Part shown: positions 38,533 through 46,793 of the stretch, one piece after another
Layout: every line of letters begins with the position of its first letter
How positions within the stretch are numbered: the first letter of the stretch is position 1
Position numbers and translations under genes: made by a program
The notes under the pieces: generated by a model
What the model was told of the DNA's origin: nothing
Database searches by the model: none
Seen by the model: only the letters and a program-made list of their open reading frames with translations
Assembly (NCBI RefSeq): GCF_012223425.1
Contig: NZ_CP038799.1
Coordinates: 930,001 to 994,000 of the forward strand
DNA length: 64,000 bases
Origin: Mycolicibacterium frederiksbergense
GTDB taxonomy: Bacteria > Actinomycetota > Actinomycetes > Mycobacteriales > Mycobacteriaceae
Direction: 5' to 3'

Positions 38533-39787
38533 TGGGCACCGGCTGATCGGCGAAACGTGTTGCCATCCAATTCAACTGGCTCGCAAGATCAACGCCCGCG
38601 TGTCCTTTGTCCGGTTCGAACTGCACTGTCACCGTTCCTCCCATGGCACATGCGCGCGCGATGGCCGCTGCGGTCCACTCCGCGTCGACAAGCGTATCGG
38701 CGCCGCCGTACCAGACCGACAGCGGTGCGGACAGTGGGCGCTGCGGGAGCGCCCAGGCGCGCAGCAGCGCTCTCAGCTGGTCGGCCGCGGCCACCGACTG
38801 CGGCGCCACCTCCTCGGGGCGCAGATGCTCTGCGGCCGCCTGGCGTTCATAGATCTGCGGGGCCTGGCAGGCGGTGAGCACCGACCAGTACTGCGCAGCC
38901 GCACCGGCCCGGAAATCGTCGCGGTTCAGATCCGGGTTCAGCCGTGCGTGCGATTCCACGATGACCGGCATGGCCAGCATCTGGTCGGAGGTGAGCTCGC
39001 CGCGCAGCGACTTGTCCACGAAACCGCTGACATCGGCGGCGGGGGCGGCCGCGACGGTGCCGAGCAGTTTCAGTTCGGGGGCGTAGACCGAGGCCTGTTC
39101 GTTGGCCGCCCAGGTGGCCGCGCCGCCCTGTGAGTGGCCGAAGCCCAGCCATGTGGTGGAGACCTCGGGGAAGGTGTGGCGCAGCGCCCGCACGCTGTCG
39201 ATCATGTTCAGGCCGGCGGTTCTGGCATCGAGATAGGGGTGGATCCCCTTGGCGCCCAGCCCCTCGTAGTCGGGCACCGCCACCGCGAAGCCGCGGTCGA
39301 TGAACGGTGTCACGAAGGCCAGCGCACCGAGCATGGTGTCCGACAGCGAAGGCGCACAGGGATTGTCGATGCCGACGGTGCCGTGGCCGATGGCCACGAC
39401 CGGCCAGCCGCCCGGTGGCGGCGTCCCCTTGGGCGTGAACACCGAACCCGAGACCACCGTGGGCGCTCCGGTGTCACCGAATGTGGAGCGGTACAGCACC
39501 CGTGCGGCGTGCAGGTCCCGGGCCTCTACCCGACGGGTCACCCCGGGCATGGTGGTGGCGGTGACCAGCGAGCCGGGCCCTGCGTCGGTGAGATCGGCGG
39601 TGTCCACGGCGACGGGCGGCCCTCCCGAGGACGGGAAGCTGTTCACGAACTCCAGGCCCAGCGGCACCGCGAACGGCAATAGTGCACGGCCGAGCAGGAT
39701 CTGGGCGATGACGACGACGAAGACGGTGACGGCGATGGCGGTGCGGGTGAGCCAACGCGGCCTGTCATTGCTCCCGGAAAGCCGCAC
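38522..39787 (-). CDS. Exported LIP-family lipase, first in the polysaccharide locus
   Basis: 421-residue secretory lipase family protein. A strong N-terminal hydrophobic segment (TAIAVTVFVVVIAQILL) acts as signal or membrane anchor. The nucleophile is in GFGHSQGGAATW, the acid in YGGADTLVDAEWT and the histidine in PDKGHAGVD. It shares with the lipases at 42172, 44765 and 46775 the blocks GPGSLV, SGSVFTP, GHGTVG and HPYLDARTAG, so the four are clearly paralogues. It starts 41 bp after the sugar transferase stop and runs 11 bp into birA. It likely removes or transfers acyl groups outside the cell; the substrate is unknown. Confidence 0.9.
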   Translation of the reverse strand: MRLSGSNDRPRWLTRTAIAVTVFVVVIAQILLGRALLPFAVPLGLEFVNSFPSSGGPPVAVDTADLTDAGPGSLVTATTMPGVTRRVEARDLHAARVLYRSTFGDTGAPTVVSGSVFTPKGTPPPGGWPVVAIGHGTVGIDNPCAPSLSDTMLGALAFVTPFIDRGFAVAVPDYEGLGAKGIHPYLDARTAGLNMIDSVRALRHTFPEVSTTWLGFGHSQGGAATWAANEQASVYAPELKLLGTVAAAPAADVSGFVDKSLRGELTSDQMLAMPVIVESHARLNPDLNRDDFRAGAAAQYWSVLTACQAPQIYERQAAAEHLRPEEVAPQSVAAADQLRALLRAWALPQRPLSAPLSVWYGGADTLVDAEWTAAAIARACAMGGTVTVQFEPDKGHAGVDLASQLNWMATRFADQPVPNDC

Positions 39788-39828
39788 GTCCCTACGCTAC
39801 CGGACGGTCGAAACCGGGCCAGGGCGCC

Positions 39829-41361
39829 TTAATACGCGCCGGTGCCACCGAGCACGGTGCGCACGGTCTTGATGGCGATCAGCAGGTCACCGCTGATGGA
39901 CCAGTTCTCGACGTAGGACAGATCCAGGCGCACCGAATCGTCCCAGGAAAGGTCGGCGCGACCACTGACCTGCCACAGGCCGGTGATACCGGGCAGCACC
40001 AGCAGGCGGCGGCGCACCTGATCGGTGTAGGCGTCTGCCTCACACGGCAGCGGCGGCCGCGGGCCGACCACGCTCATGTCCTTGCGCAGCACGTTGATGA
40101 ACTGGGGCAGCTCGTCGATGCTGTAGCGGCGCAGGATCCGGCCCACCGCGGTGACCCGGGGGTCGCGGCGGATCTTGAACAGCACACCGCCGTCCATCTC
40201 GTTCAGGTCGGCGAGATCGGCGACCAACTTGTCGGCGTTCTCCACCATCGTGCGCAGCTTGATCATCTGGAACGGCTTGCCGTCCAGACCGATGCGCTCG
40301 GACATGTAGAAGATCGAGCCACGGCTGGTGAGCTTGATGGCGATGGCACTGACGAGCAGCAGCGGGAATGCGGCGGTCAGCACGGACAGCGAGACGAAGA
40401 TGTCGAAGGCGCGCTTCTGCACCTTCGTCGTACCGCTGTACTGCGGCTTCTCCACGTGGATGAGGTTCAGACCGGCCACCGGGCGCATGGTCAGACGCGG
40501 GCCTGCGACATCGACCATGCCCGGCGAAACCACGAGGTCGACACCGAGGCGATCGAGATCCCAGGACAGCTCACGGACGCCCTCGGGGCCGAGGTGCTCG
40601 GTGGTGGTCAGGGCGACAGTGTCGGCGTTGGCCTTCGCGATCGCCTCTTCCACCTGATGTTCGTCGCCCAGGATCGGCAGTGGGCCCACACCCGGCACAT
40701 CGAGGGTGCCGCCGCCGACGCGGCCGGTCAGGCAGACACCGACGACCGAGTAGCCATAACCCCACGCACGGTCGAGGGACTGGACCAGGCTGCGCACCGC
40801 GGCCGCGTTACCGACCGCCACCACAGCATTGACGCACTGTCCGCGCTTGCGGTACCAGCCGAGGACGCGGCGGCAGGCGGCGCGACCCAGTACCAGGAAC
40901 ACGAGACCGAGCGGGAAGGCCAGCGCCAGATATCCGCGGGCGTACTCCGGCCGGAAGATCATGAGCGTGACGGCGACGACGCCGATGGTCGCCAGCGTCG
41001 CCGAGAGCACCCGGCGGTACTCCTCGATACCGGCACCGACGATCCGCGGGGAACGGCTGCGGTAGGCCGTCAGCAAACCCAGCCAGATCAAGCCGAAGAT
41101 CACCGACAGCAGGCCGAAGTACTTGGTGAGCGGATCGAAATCGGTAACTGGGCGGCCCAGGCGCACCATCTGGGCGCACGCCATGGCCGCGCCCACGACG
41201 ACGACATCGGTGACCAGCAGCGCCAATCCGTAGCGCCGCTGCCACTGCAGTCCGTCGTGGTCGCGGGCGGGCGCCGCGCTCACCAGAGCGATCGGCGCCT
41301 CCGTCTCTCTCACCAACGTCACCTGCGCGTCCACCTTCGTTTGCTGCACCGGTCCAAGCAT
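39829..41361 (-). CDS. Priming polyprenyl phosphoglycosyltransferase (WbaP/exopolysaccharide type)
   Basis: 510-residue membrane enzyme expected to start a lipid-linked oligosaccharide by moving a sugar-1-phosphate onto undecaprenyl/decaprenyl phosphate. Four to five helices fill residues about 45-170, a Rossmann-like CoA-binding-3 region follows, and the C-terminal catalytic domain has KRAFDIFVSLSVL, SERIGLDGKPFQMIKLRTM, DELPQFINVLRKDMSVVGPRPPLP and PGITGLWQVSGR. The ATG at 41361 has AGG upstream; an in-frame ATG at 41403 is an alternative. An 810-bp non-coding stretch lies upstream. It defines the locus as a polysaccharide assembly system. Confidence 0.93.
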   Translation of the reverse strand: MLGPVQQTKVDAQVTLVRETEAPIALVSAAPARDHDGLQWQRRYGLALLVTDVVVVGAAMACAQMVRLGRPVTDFDPLTKYFGLLSVIFGLIWLGLLTAYRSRSPRIVGAGIEEYRRVLSATLATIGVVAVTLMIFRPEYARGYLALAFPLGLVFLVLGRAACRRVLGWYRKRGQCVNAVVAVGNAAAVRSLVQSLDRAWGYGYSVVGVCLTGRVGGGTLDVPGVGPLPILGDEHQVEEAIAKANADTVALTTTEHLGPEGVRELSWDLDRLGVDLVVSPGMVDVAGPRLTMRPVAGLNLIHVEKPQYSGTTKVQKRAFDIFVSLSVLTAAFPLLLVSAIAIKLTSRGSIFYMSERIGLDGKPFQMIKLRTMVENADKLVADLADLNEMDGGVLFKIRRDPRVTAVGRILRRYSIDELPQFINVLRKDMSVVGPRPPLPCEADAYTDQVRRRLLVLPGITGLWQVSGRADLSWDDSVRLDLSYVENWSISGDLLIAIKTVRTVLGGTGAY

Positions 41362-42171
41362 GCTGCCTAAGACTATCGCTTTGTTTCCTGCTTCTTGCAA
41401 CATTTCCGCCCAAATATCCACCCTTCGGCTGACGCCGGCGCAAATTCGCCGGTGGATACGATCCCGTTCAGCCGTGCCCACTCACGCGGACGAGTCGCTA
41501 GAAACTGACGCTCGCGACGATTTGACCAGGTAATTAAGGCTAAACGGTCTCTGTTAAATGGATGTACTCAAGGGTTATCGGCCGGGTTGCCGATGCGTTA
41601 CACCCAAATCAAGATCCGATGGCGCCCGACGGGTCGCCCGCAGAGCAATTGCTGAAACTGCGCGTGCACGCAAGGTTCACGTGTGCGACGGCTTAGCCGC
41701 GGGACCTGCCACCGGCAACCTGCCCTGACCTCCCGCGGTGCGGTGACGGTCTGACAGACGTTCTTCGACGACGTTGCGAGACACCACCGGCCGGCGGCCT
41801 CGGAGTGCTTGCGATCGCGAGTATCAGTTACCCGCCGCGAGGGCTCGACAAACGCCCGACCAGCGCCGCGGACGGTCGAACCCGCCCGAATGGACTGCTG
41901 CTCGATTGGCGGCGGCGGCAACCCACGAATTCACTCCGGCATCATCTGCCCCAATTGGATCGGCACAATCGTGCCATTCCTGGATTGCCATTTCCCGAAT
42001 AGCGAATCGCGTCCTGCAGGAGCATCGAATTGGCAGTGTCTGACACATCGCCCTGCCCGGGCCGCGGACAGGTCCCAATGGCTTCGCTGCAGGGGCGCGA
42101 GGCAATTGCCCGTGCCGGATGTTCAACGGGCCCGGGCGGGCTACCGGTGTCCGCGGCGGGCCTTTCGCGGA
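41362..42171. other. 810-bp non-coding region upstream of the priming transferase
   Basis: No open frame here looks like a protein, apart from a possible 14-residue 5' extension of the transferase. The transferase-proximal part (about 41510-41600) is AT-rich for this genome and probably holds the promoter. At 41697-41704 and 41731-41738, CCGCGGGA and TCCCGCGG form a perfect stem around a 26-nt loop with an inner GCCACCGGC hairpin. Just after the lipase stop, GGCCCG (42129-42134) and CGGGCC (42157-42162) could form a terminator. The length allows a structured 5' leader or a small RNA; I cannot assign a known class. Confidence 0.55.
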
Positions 42172-43425
42172 CTAACCGCACGCATTGGCGGCCGCTTCCC
42201 CCGCTGGACGCTGCATCGGCAGCCCCTCGAGTCGTTCTGCCAACCAGCCCAATTGGTCGGCAACCTCCAGGTCGCCGTGGCCCTTGTCGGGCTGGAAGTC
42301 CCACACCACCGTGCCGCCGAGCTCACAGGCGCGGGCCAGCGCATCCGTCGTCCAGCGTGGGTCGATGTACTCATCCTCACCGCCGTACACAACCGACATC
42401 GGCGCTGCCAGCGGCTGCTGCGGTAGCGCCCACTGCCGCAGGTAGCCCCGCAACTGCTCGGCGGCCTCCGGTGTCCGCGGCTTCAGGTCACCGGATTCGA
42501 GCCGGTCGATCACAGCCTCCCGGGTATGTACCGCATCACCGGAGCAGGCGATCAGGATGTCCCAGTTCTCGGCCGCGACACCGCTGCGGTAGTCGTCCCG
42601 GTTCATCTCGGGGTGCAGCCGGGCCAGCGATTCGACGACCAGCACCAGCGCTGCGACCTGTTCCTTGGTCAGCGTGCCGTCGACGGATTTGTCGACCAGA
42701 CCCGCGATATCGGCAACGGGCGCCAGTGCGAGAACTCCGCGCGGAACCATCTCCGGGGAGTACGTCCCGGCCTGCTCCCCCACCGCCCACGCCGCACCGC
42801 CGCCCTGCGAGCCGCCCAGTGCGGCCCACCTGTCCGAGACATCCGGGAAGGTGCGCTGCAACGCACGCACCGAGTCGATCATGTTCCGGCCCGCGGTGCG
42901 CGAATCCAGATACGGATGGATTCCCGGGGATCCGAGTCCTTGGAAGTCCGCCAACGCCACGGCGAAACCCAGCTCGGTGAGCTTGACCACCCAATCGGTC
43001 AGACCGAGCAGTGTCGCCGACAGCGACGGCCCGCAGGGCTCGTCGATGCCCAGGGTGCCGTGACCGAAGGCGACCACCGGCCAGCCCCCGGCCGGCGCGC
43101 CACCGCCGGGCGTGAACACCGCACCGGACACCACCGTCGGCTCGCCGGTGTCACCGTTTGTCGAGCGGTAGACGACCCGTGCGGAGTTCAGCGCCGCCCC
43201 CTGCGGGCTGCGGCTGAACTCCGGCATCGACATCGCGCTCACCAGCGAACCGGCGCCGCTGCCCGACAGGTCCGCACCCTCGATCGGCTGGGGCAGCGCC
43301 GCGGCCGGCGGCTCACCTGACAGACCCAGGGTCTGGCGGGCGGACGGGGATACCACCAGCACCGCGGTGGCGACCAGGATGAGCACGGCCAGCACGATGC
43401 CGGCCGGCAGCAGGTAGCGGCGCAT
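42172..43425 (-). CDS. Exported LIP-family lipase coupled to the acyltransferase gene
   Basis: 417 residues, second lipase of the locus. An N-terminal hydrophobic segment (GIVLAVLILVATAVLVV) directs export. The nucleophile is in LGGSQGGGAAW, the acid in YGGEDEYIDPRWT and the histidine in PDKGHGDLE. Its ATG shares one base with the TGA stop of the acyltransferase-3 gene (TGATG), so translation is coupled. That pairing suggests one enzyme adds acyl groups to the glycan and the other removes or moves them; this is inference. A possible hairpin terminator follows its stop. Confidence 0.9.
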   Translation of the reverse strand: MRRYLLPAGIVLAVLILVATAVLVVSPSARQTLGLSGEPPAAALPQPIEGADLSGSGAGSLVSAMSMPEFSRSPQGAALNSARVVYRSTNGDTGEPTVVSGAVFTPGGGAPAGGWPVVAFGHGTLGIDEPCGPSLSATLLGLTDWVVKLTELGFAVALADFQGLGSPGIHPYLDSRTAGRNMIDSVRALQRTFPDVSDRWAALGGSQGGGAAWAVGEQAGTYSPEMVPRGVLALAPVADIAGLVDKSVDGTLTKEQVAALVLVVESLARLHPEMNRDDYRSGVAAENWDILIACSGDAVHTREAVIDRLESGDLKPRTPEAAEQLRGYLRQWALPQQPLAAPMSVVYGGEDEYIDPRWTTDALARACELGGTVVWDFQPDKGHGDLEVADQLGWLAERLEGLPMQRPAGEAAANACG

Positions 43426-44711
43426 CAATTCTTCCGGAACCGATTGACGAGACCGAGTCCCGGACGCTCCACGGCGTAGTAGGTGATGGTCGACAGCAGG
43501 ATCGTCACGACGGCCACCACCGCAACATTACGGAACATGCCGCTCCAGGAGTCCCCGGCGGCCAGGTCGTAGCGGCCCAGCAGCAACAGCACCGGGTAGT
43601 GCCACAGGTACACCGACAGCGAGATCACGCCGACGAAGTGGAACGGTTTCAGGTCCAGGAAGCGCGCAATCGGGGAATCCTTCCCGCGCGCCAACGGCAG
43701 AACGACGATCGCGATGAACACCGCGGAGACGAAGCCGATTCCGGCAGTGGCGAATACGGTGCCCGTCACCGCGAGCACGAGCGCGGCGACGAAGGACACC
43801 AGCAACAGCGGGAAGCACAGCAGATGGATCCGCCTGGCCGCCGGGACGGAGATGACACCCTGCTCGATCGCGACGAACAGGATCGCTGCGAACATGCCGT
43901 AGGCGAACAGGTCCGCGTTGGTGATGAAGCTGCGCATGAAGACCGCAGCCCAGGTGGGGCCCCAGTTCTGCATCATCACGGTGTCCGCGCCGGTGGCCGA
44001 GAACACCAGCGGCGCGAACAGCCGGCCGACGAGGCCGAGCACCAGCAGGATGGCCGGGGCCAGGCACGCCAGCACCAACGGCTTCACATCAGTGCGCTTG
44101 CGCAGCGCGAAGAGCAGGTAACCCAACAGCGGCAGCACCGCGTAGAACGCGATCTCCAGAGTGAGCGACCACGCCGGGCTGATCCCGGTCTGCACGTATT
44201 CGGGAATGTAGGTCTGCGTCAGCGTCAGATTCGCGAGCAGCTCCCACGGGTCGGTGATCATCCCGGTGCCGGCGTCGGTGCCGTGCGGCTGGATCGCCGA
44301 ATTCTGCACGTACGCCACCTGGAGCACGAAATTGCAGATCAAAAAGATGGTCAGATATCCGGGGAAGACCCGGAAGAACCGGTGCAGGGCGTACTGCTTG
44401 GTGTCCGGCATGGCGGCCTTCGCCCGGTCCTTGGTCAGCCGGCGGATGTAGGGCAGGAACAGCAGGAATCCGCTGAGCACGAAGAACAGGATGAGCGCCA
44501 GGCCGAGCACGCCGAGGAAGGCCTTGTCGTGGGTGACCGGAGAATAGCTCAGCGCCACATGGCCCATCACCACCGCCAGACAGCCCAGCCCGCGGATACC
44601 GTCGAGGCCGATGATCCTGGTGTGCGTCGGCGAACTGGCGACCACCTGGGACTCGACGGCCGGCACGCCGGAGGCCCCCGCGCCACCGCGCGTCGCGTTG
44701 GTGTCTGTCAT
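43425..44711 (-). CDS. Acyltransferase-3 family membrane protein
   Basis: 428-residue multi-pass protein of the acyltransferase-3 (OafA/NodX-like) family, with about ten transmembrane helices. The family motifs are IIGLDGIRGLGCLAVVMGH at residue 33 with the catalytic histidine, the FFVLSGFLLFLPYIRRL loop, RFFRVFPGYL, and PAWSLTLEIAFYAVLPLL. These enzymes O-acylate (usually acetylate or succinylate) polysaccharides or glycolipids at the membrane. It lies 53 bp after one lipase gene and its stop overlaps the start of the next. It is the likely decorating enzyme of the locus. Confidence 0.93.
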   Translation of the reverse strand: MTDTNATRGGAGASGVPAVESQVVASSPTHTRIIGLDGIRGLGCLAVVMGHVALSYSPVTHDKAFLGVLGLALILFFVLSGFLLFLPYIRRLTKDRAKAAMPDTKQYALHRFFRVFPGYLTIFLICNFVLQVAYVQNSAIQPHGTDAGTGMITDPWELLANLTLTQTYIPEYVQTGISPAWSLTLEIAFYAVLPLLGYLLFALRKRTDVKPLVLACLAPAILLVLGLVGRLFAPLVFSATGADTVMMQNWGPTWAAVFMRSFITNADLFAYGMFAAILFVAIEQGVISVPAARRIHLLCFPLLLVSFVAALVLAVTGTVFATAGIGFVSAVFIAIVVLPLARGKDSPIARFLDLKPFHFVGVISLSVYLWHYPVLLLLGRYDLAAGDSWSGMFRNVAVVAVVTILLSTITYYAVERPGLGLVNRFRKN

Positions 44712-44764
44712 GAGCGTTCTCCGGTCGCGGTGGTCAGGCTGCCCGTTCGATGTGGTGGTCTCGA

Positions 44765-46024
44765 CTAGGTGGTCTTGAGGATCGACGGCCCGCCCTCGAC
44801 TGCGCAGGTGCTGTCGGCGGGCGCGTCGTCGAACCGCTTCATGATCCAGTCCAGCGACACGATGGGGTCGAAGTCACCGTGTCCCCGGCCACCAGCGATG
44901 AAGGATGCCACGGTATCGCCCATGTCGCAGGCTCTTCGGACCGCTTCGGTGGTCCACACCACCGGAACCACGTCATCGGCGTCACCGTGCACCACGAACA
45001 TCGGCGCGCTGGCCGGCGCGCGCGGCAGACCGCTCATCTGGTTCAGGTACCCGCGCAACGTGTCCAGGGCCTCGGGGGTCGACGGGCGCAGGTCCTCCGG
45101 CGGAATCTGCTCGGCCACCGCGAGCCGATCCTCGGTGGCAACGGTGGAACATCCGGCGAGCAGATCCCACTTCTCTTCGACCAGGCCACGCCGGTAGTCG
45201 TCGAGATCGAAATCGGGATGCGCGTTTTGCAGTGACGACAGGATGAGCACCATGGCGATCCGCTGCTGCGGGGACAGGATGCCCTCGGCGGCCATATCCG
45301 CCATGCCGGTGATATCGGCCGCGGGCGATACGCTCACCGAGCCGATGAGCCGGGTGTCCTGCGCACCGTAGCCGGCGATCAACTCGTTGGCGGCCCAGGA
45401 CGCCTGGCCGCCCTGGGACACCCCGAAGGCGACCCATCTGTCCGACGAATCGGGCACCAGTTTGCGGGCCGCGCTGGCCGCGTCGATCATGTTGTACCCG
45501 GCGGTGGTGGCATCCAGGTAGGGGTGGTAGCTGTCGATGGTGCCCAGGCCTTGATAGTCCGGAACCACCATCATGTAGCCGAGGGTGACCAGCGCCCGCA
45601 CCGCCCCGGCGGCACCCAGCAGGGTGGGCGACAGCGACGGCGCGCATTCCGAGAGCACGCCGGTGGTGCCATGCCCGAACACGATCACGGGCCAGCCGCC
45701 CTCGGGTGGGGTGCCACTCGGAGCGAACACGCTGCCGGAGACGACCTGTGAGCTGCCGTCGACACCGGAGGTCGAGTTATAGGTGATGTGGGCCGCCACG
45801 GAGGTGACCCGCAGCAGCCGGCGATCGATGGTGGGCAGCCGGGTGGCGCTGACGAGCGCACCGGGGCCGGTGGCCGAATAGTCCGCGGGCAGCTGGATTT
45901 CCGAAACCACCGCGGCCGACGGGCCGGGGTCGGGCTCCGCGCAGCCTGCGACCACCAGCGCGAGCGCCAGCAGCGAACTCGCCAGCGCCTTGCGTGTCGT
46001 CCGTGCGCAGATCATGTGTGCCAT
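44765..46024 (-). CDS. LIP-family lipase with lipobox (predicted lipoprotein)
   Basis: 419 residues. The N-terminus has a signal peptide ending in the lipobox LVVAGC, so the enzyme should be lipid-anchored outside the membrane, unlike the two anchored by a hydrophobic helix. The nucleophile is in FGVSQGGQASW, the acid in HGDADDVVPVVWT and the histidine in GRGHGDFD. It follows the Wzz-like gene by 7 bp and precedes the acyltransferase-3 gene by 53 bp on the same strand, so it is probably part of the same transcript. Substrate unknown. Confidence 0.9.
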   Translation of the reverse strand: MAHMICARTTRKALASSLLALALVVAGCAEPDPGPSAAVVSEIQLPADYSATGPGALVSATRLPTIDRRLLRVTSVAAHITYNSTSGVDGSSQVVSGSVFAPSGTPPEGGWPVIVFGHGTTGVLSECAPSLSPTLLGAAGAVRALVTLGYMMVVPDYQGLGTIDSYHPYLDATTAGYNMIDAASAARKLVPDSSDRWVAFGVSQGGQASWAANELIAGYGAQDTRLIGSVSVSPAADITGMADMAAEGILSPQQRIAMVLILSSLQNAHPDFDLDDYRRGLVEEKWDLLAGCSTVATEDRLAVAEQIPPEDLRPSTPEALDTLRGYLNQMSGLPRAPASAPMFVVHGDADDVVPVVWTTEAVRRACDMGDTVASFIAGGRGHGDFDPIVSLDWIMKRFDDAPADSTCAVEGGPSILKTT

Positions 46025-46031
46025 CGAGCTC

Positions 46032-46793
46032 CTAAGACCGGGTGGGCTCGCCGTTGGAGGAGGCGGACGAGTTGGCGACGTAGCGCAGCTGGCTACCGGT
46101 CAGCACCTCGTCACGGGTGAGCCCGAACGCCAACACCAGCACCAGGCTGAGCGCGAAACCGACGCCGGCCGCCACCAGCAGCGTATTCGTCAGGTCGGGC
46201 TGGACCTCGTGCGCAACCGTCGCCGGGTCGACGGCCACGAGTTCGGCCGCCGGACCGGTGTACTGGATGGGATCGGTGGGCTCGGACTCGACCCACTCCA
46301 GTTCGCCGGACATCTTCATCAGCACCGACGCCAGCGTGTTGACCGTGTCGATGGTGGTCTGCGGATCGGTGCCCGTCACCCCGACCCGCAGCAGCGCCGA
46401 GGAGGGCCGCCCGAACCTGGACACGCCGTAGGGCTCCCACGTCGCGGTGACGTTGGCCGCGAGTTCGCCTGGGGTCAGCGGCAACCCGAGTTGCTCGATG
46501 GTGCGCTCGCTGATCACCGAGGATTGGGCCAGTGACACGTAGGTGGACATCCGGCTGTTGGCCCCGATCCCGCCGGCGTAGGCCGAGTAGGTGCCCGGGT
46601 CACCGGCGACCTGCGCGAACAGCAGCACCGACGCGGTGTAACTGCGTTCGGCGGTCAGTTTCTGCACGCCGAACGCGACGGCGGGCGCCAGCAGCGTGGC
46701 CAGCAGGATCACCACCCAGCCCCGGGCTGCGATCGTCAGATAATCCCGTGCCCGTGGCACGTCGACCGGCGCCCTCAATTTCTGCTCAGGCAA
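46032..46793 (-). CDS. Wzz-type chain-length determinant, kinase-less
   Basis: 253-residue polysaccharide co-polymerase. Two transmembrane helices bracket the protein: about residues 24-42 (RGWVVILLATLLAPAVAFGV) and 205-225 (TLLVAAGVGFALSLVLVLAFGL). The periplasm-side part includes SYTASVLLFAQ and TGTDPQTTIDTVNTLA, typical of Wzz. There is no ATPase domain. Such proteins set glycan chain length together with Wzy. Its start overlaps the preceding lipase gene by 19 bp. It is the second Wzz-like protein of the locus. Confidence 0.85.
   Translation of the reverse strand: MPEQKLRAPVDVPRARDYLTIAARGWVVILLATLLAPAVAFGVQKLTAERSYTASVLLFAQVAGDPGTYSAYAGGIGANSRMSTYVSLAQSSVISERTIEQLGLPLTPGELAANVTATWEPYGVSRFGRPSSALLRVGVTGTDPQTTIDTVNTLASVLMKMSGELEWVESEPTDPIQYTGPAAELVAVDPATVAHEVQPDLTNTLLVAAGVGFALSLVLVLAFGLTRDEVLTGSQLRYVANSSASSNGEPTRS

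Noticed and set aside
41690..41745. Possible c-di-AMP (ydaO-type) riboswitch from the CCGCGGGA/TCCCGCGG stem
   Set aside because: The characteristic conserved bases of that class are not recognisable; only a hairpin can be claimed.
41809..42426. Open frames in the 41.4-42.2 kb gap (also 41774-42043 and 42030-42980)
   Set aside because: Proline/arginine-rich, no SD sequence, no recognisable segments, and two run antisense into the lipase gene.
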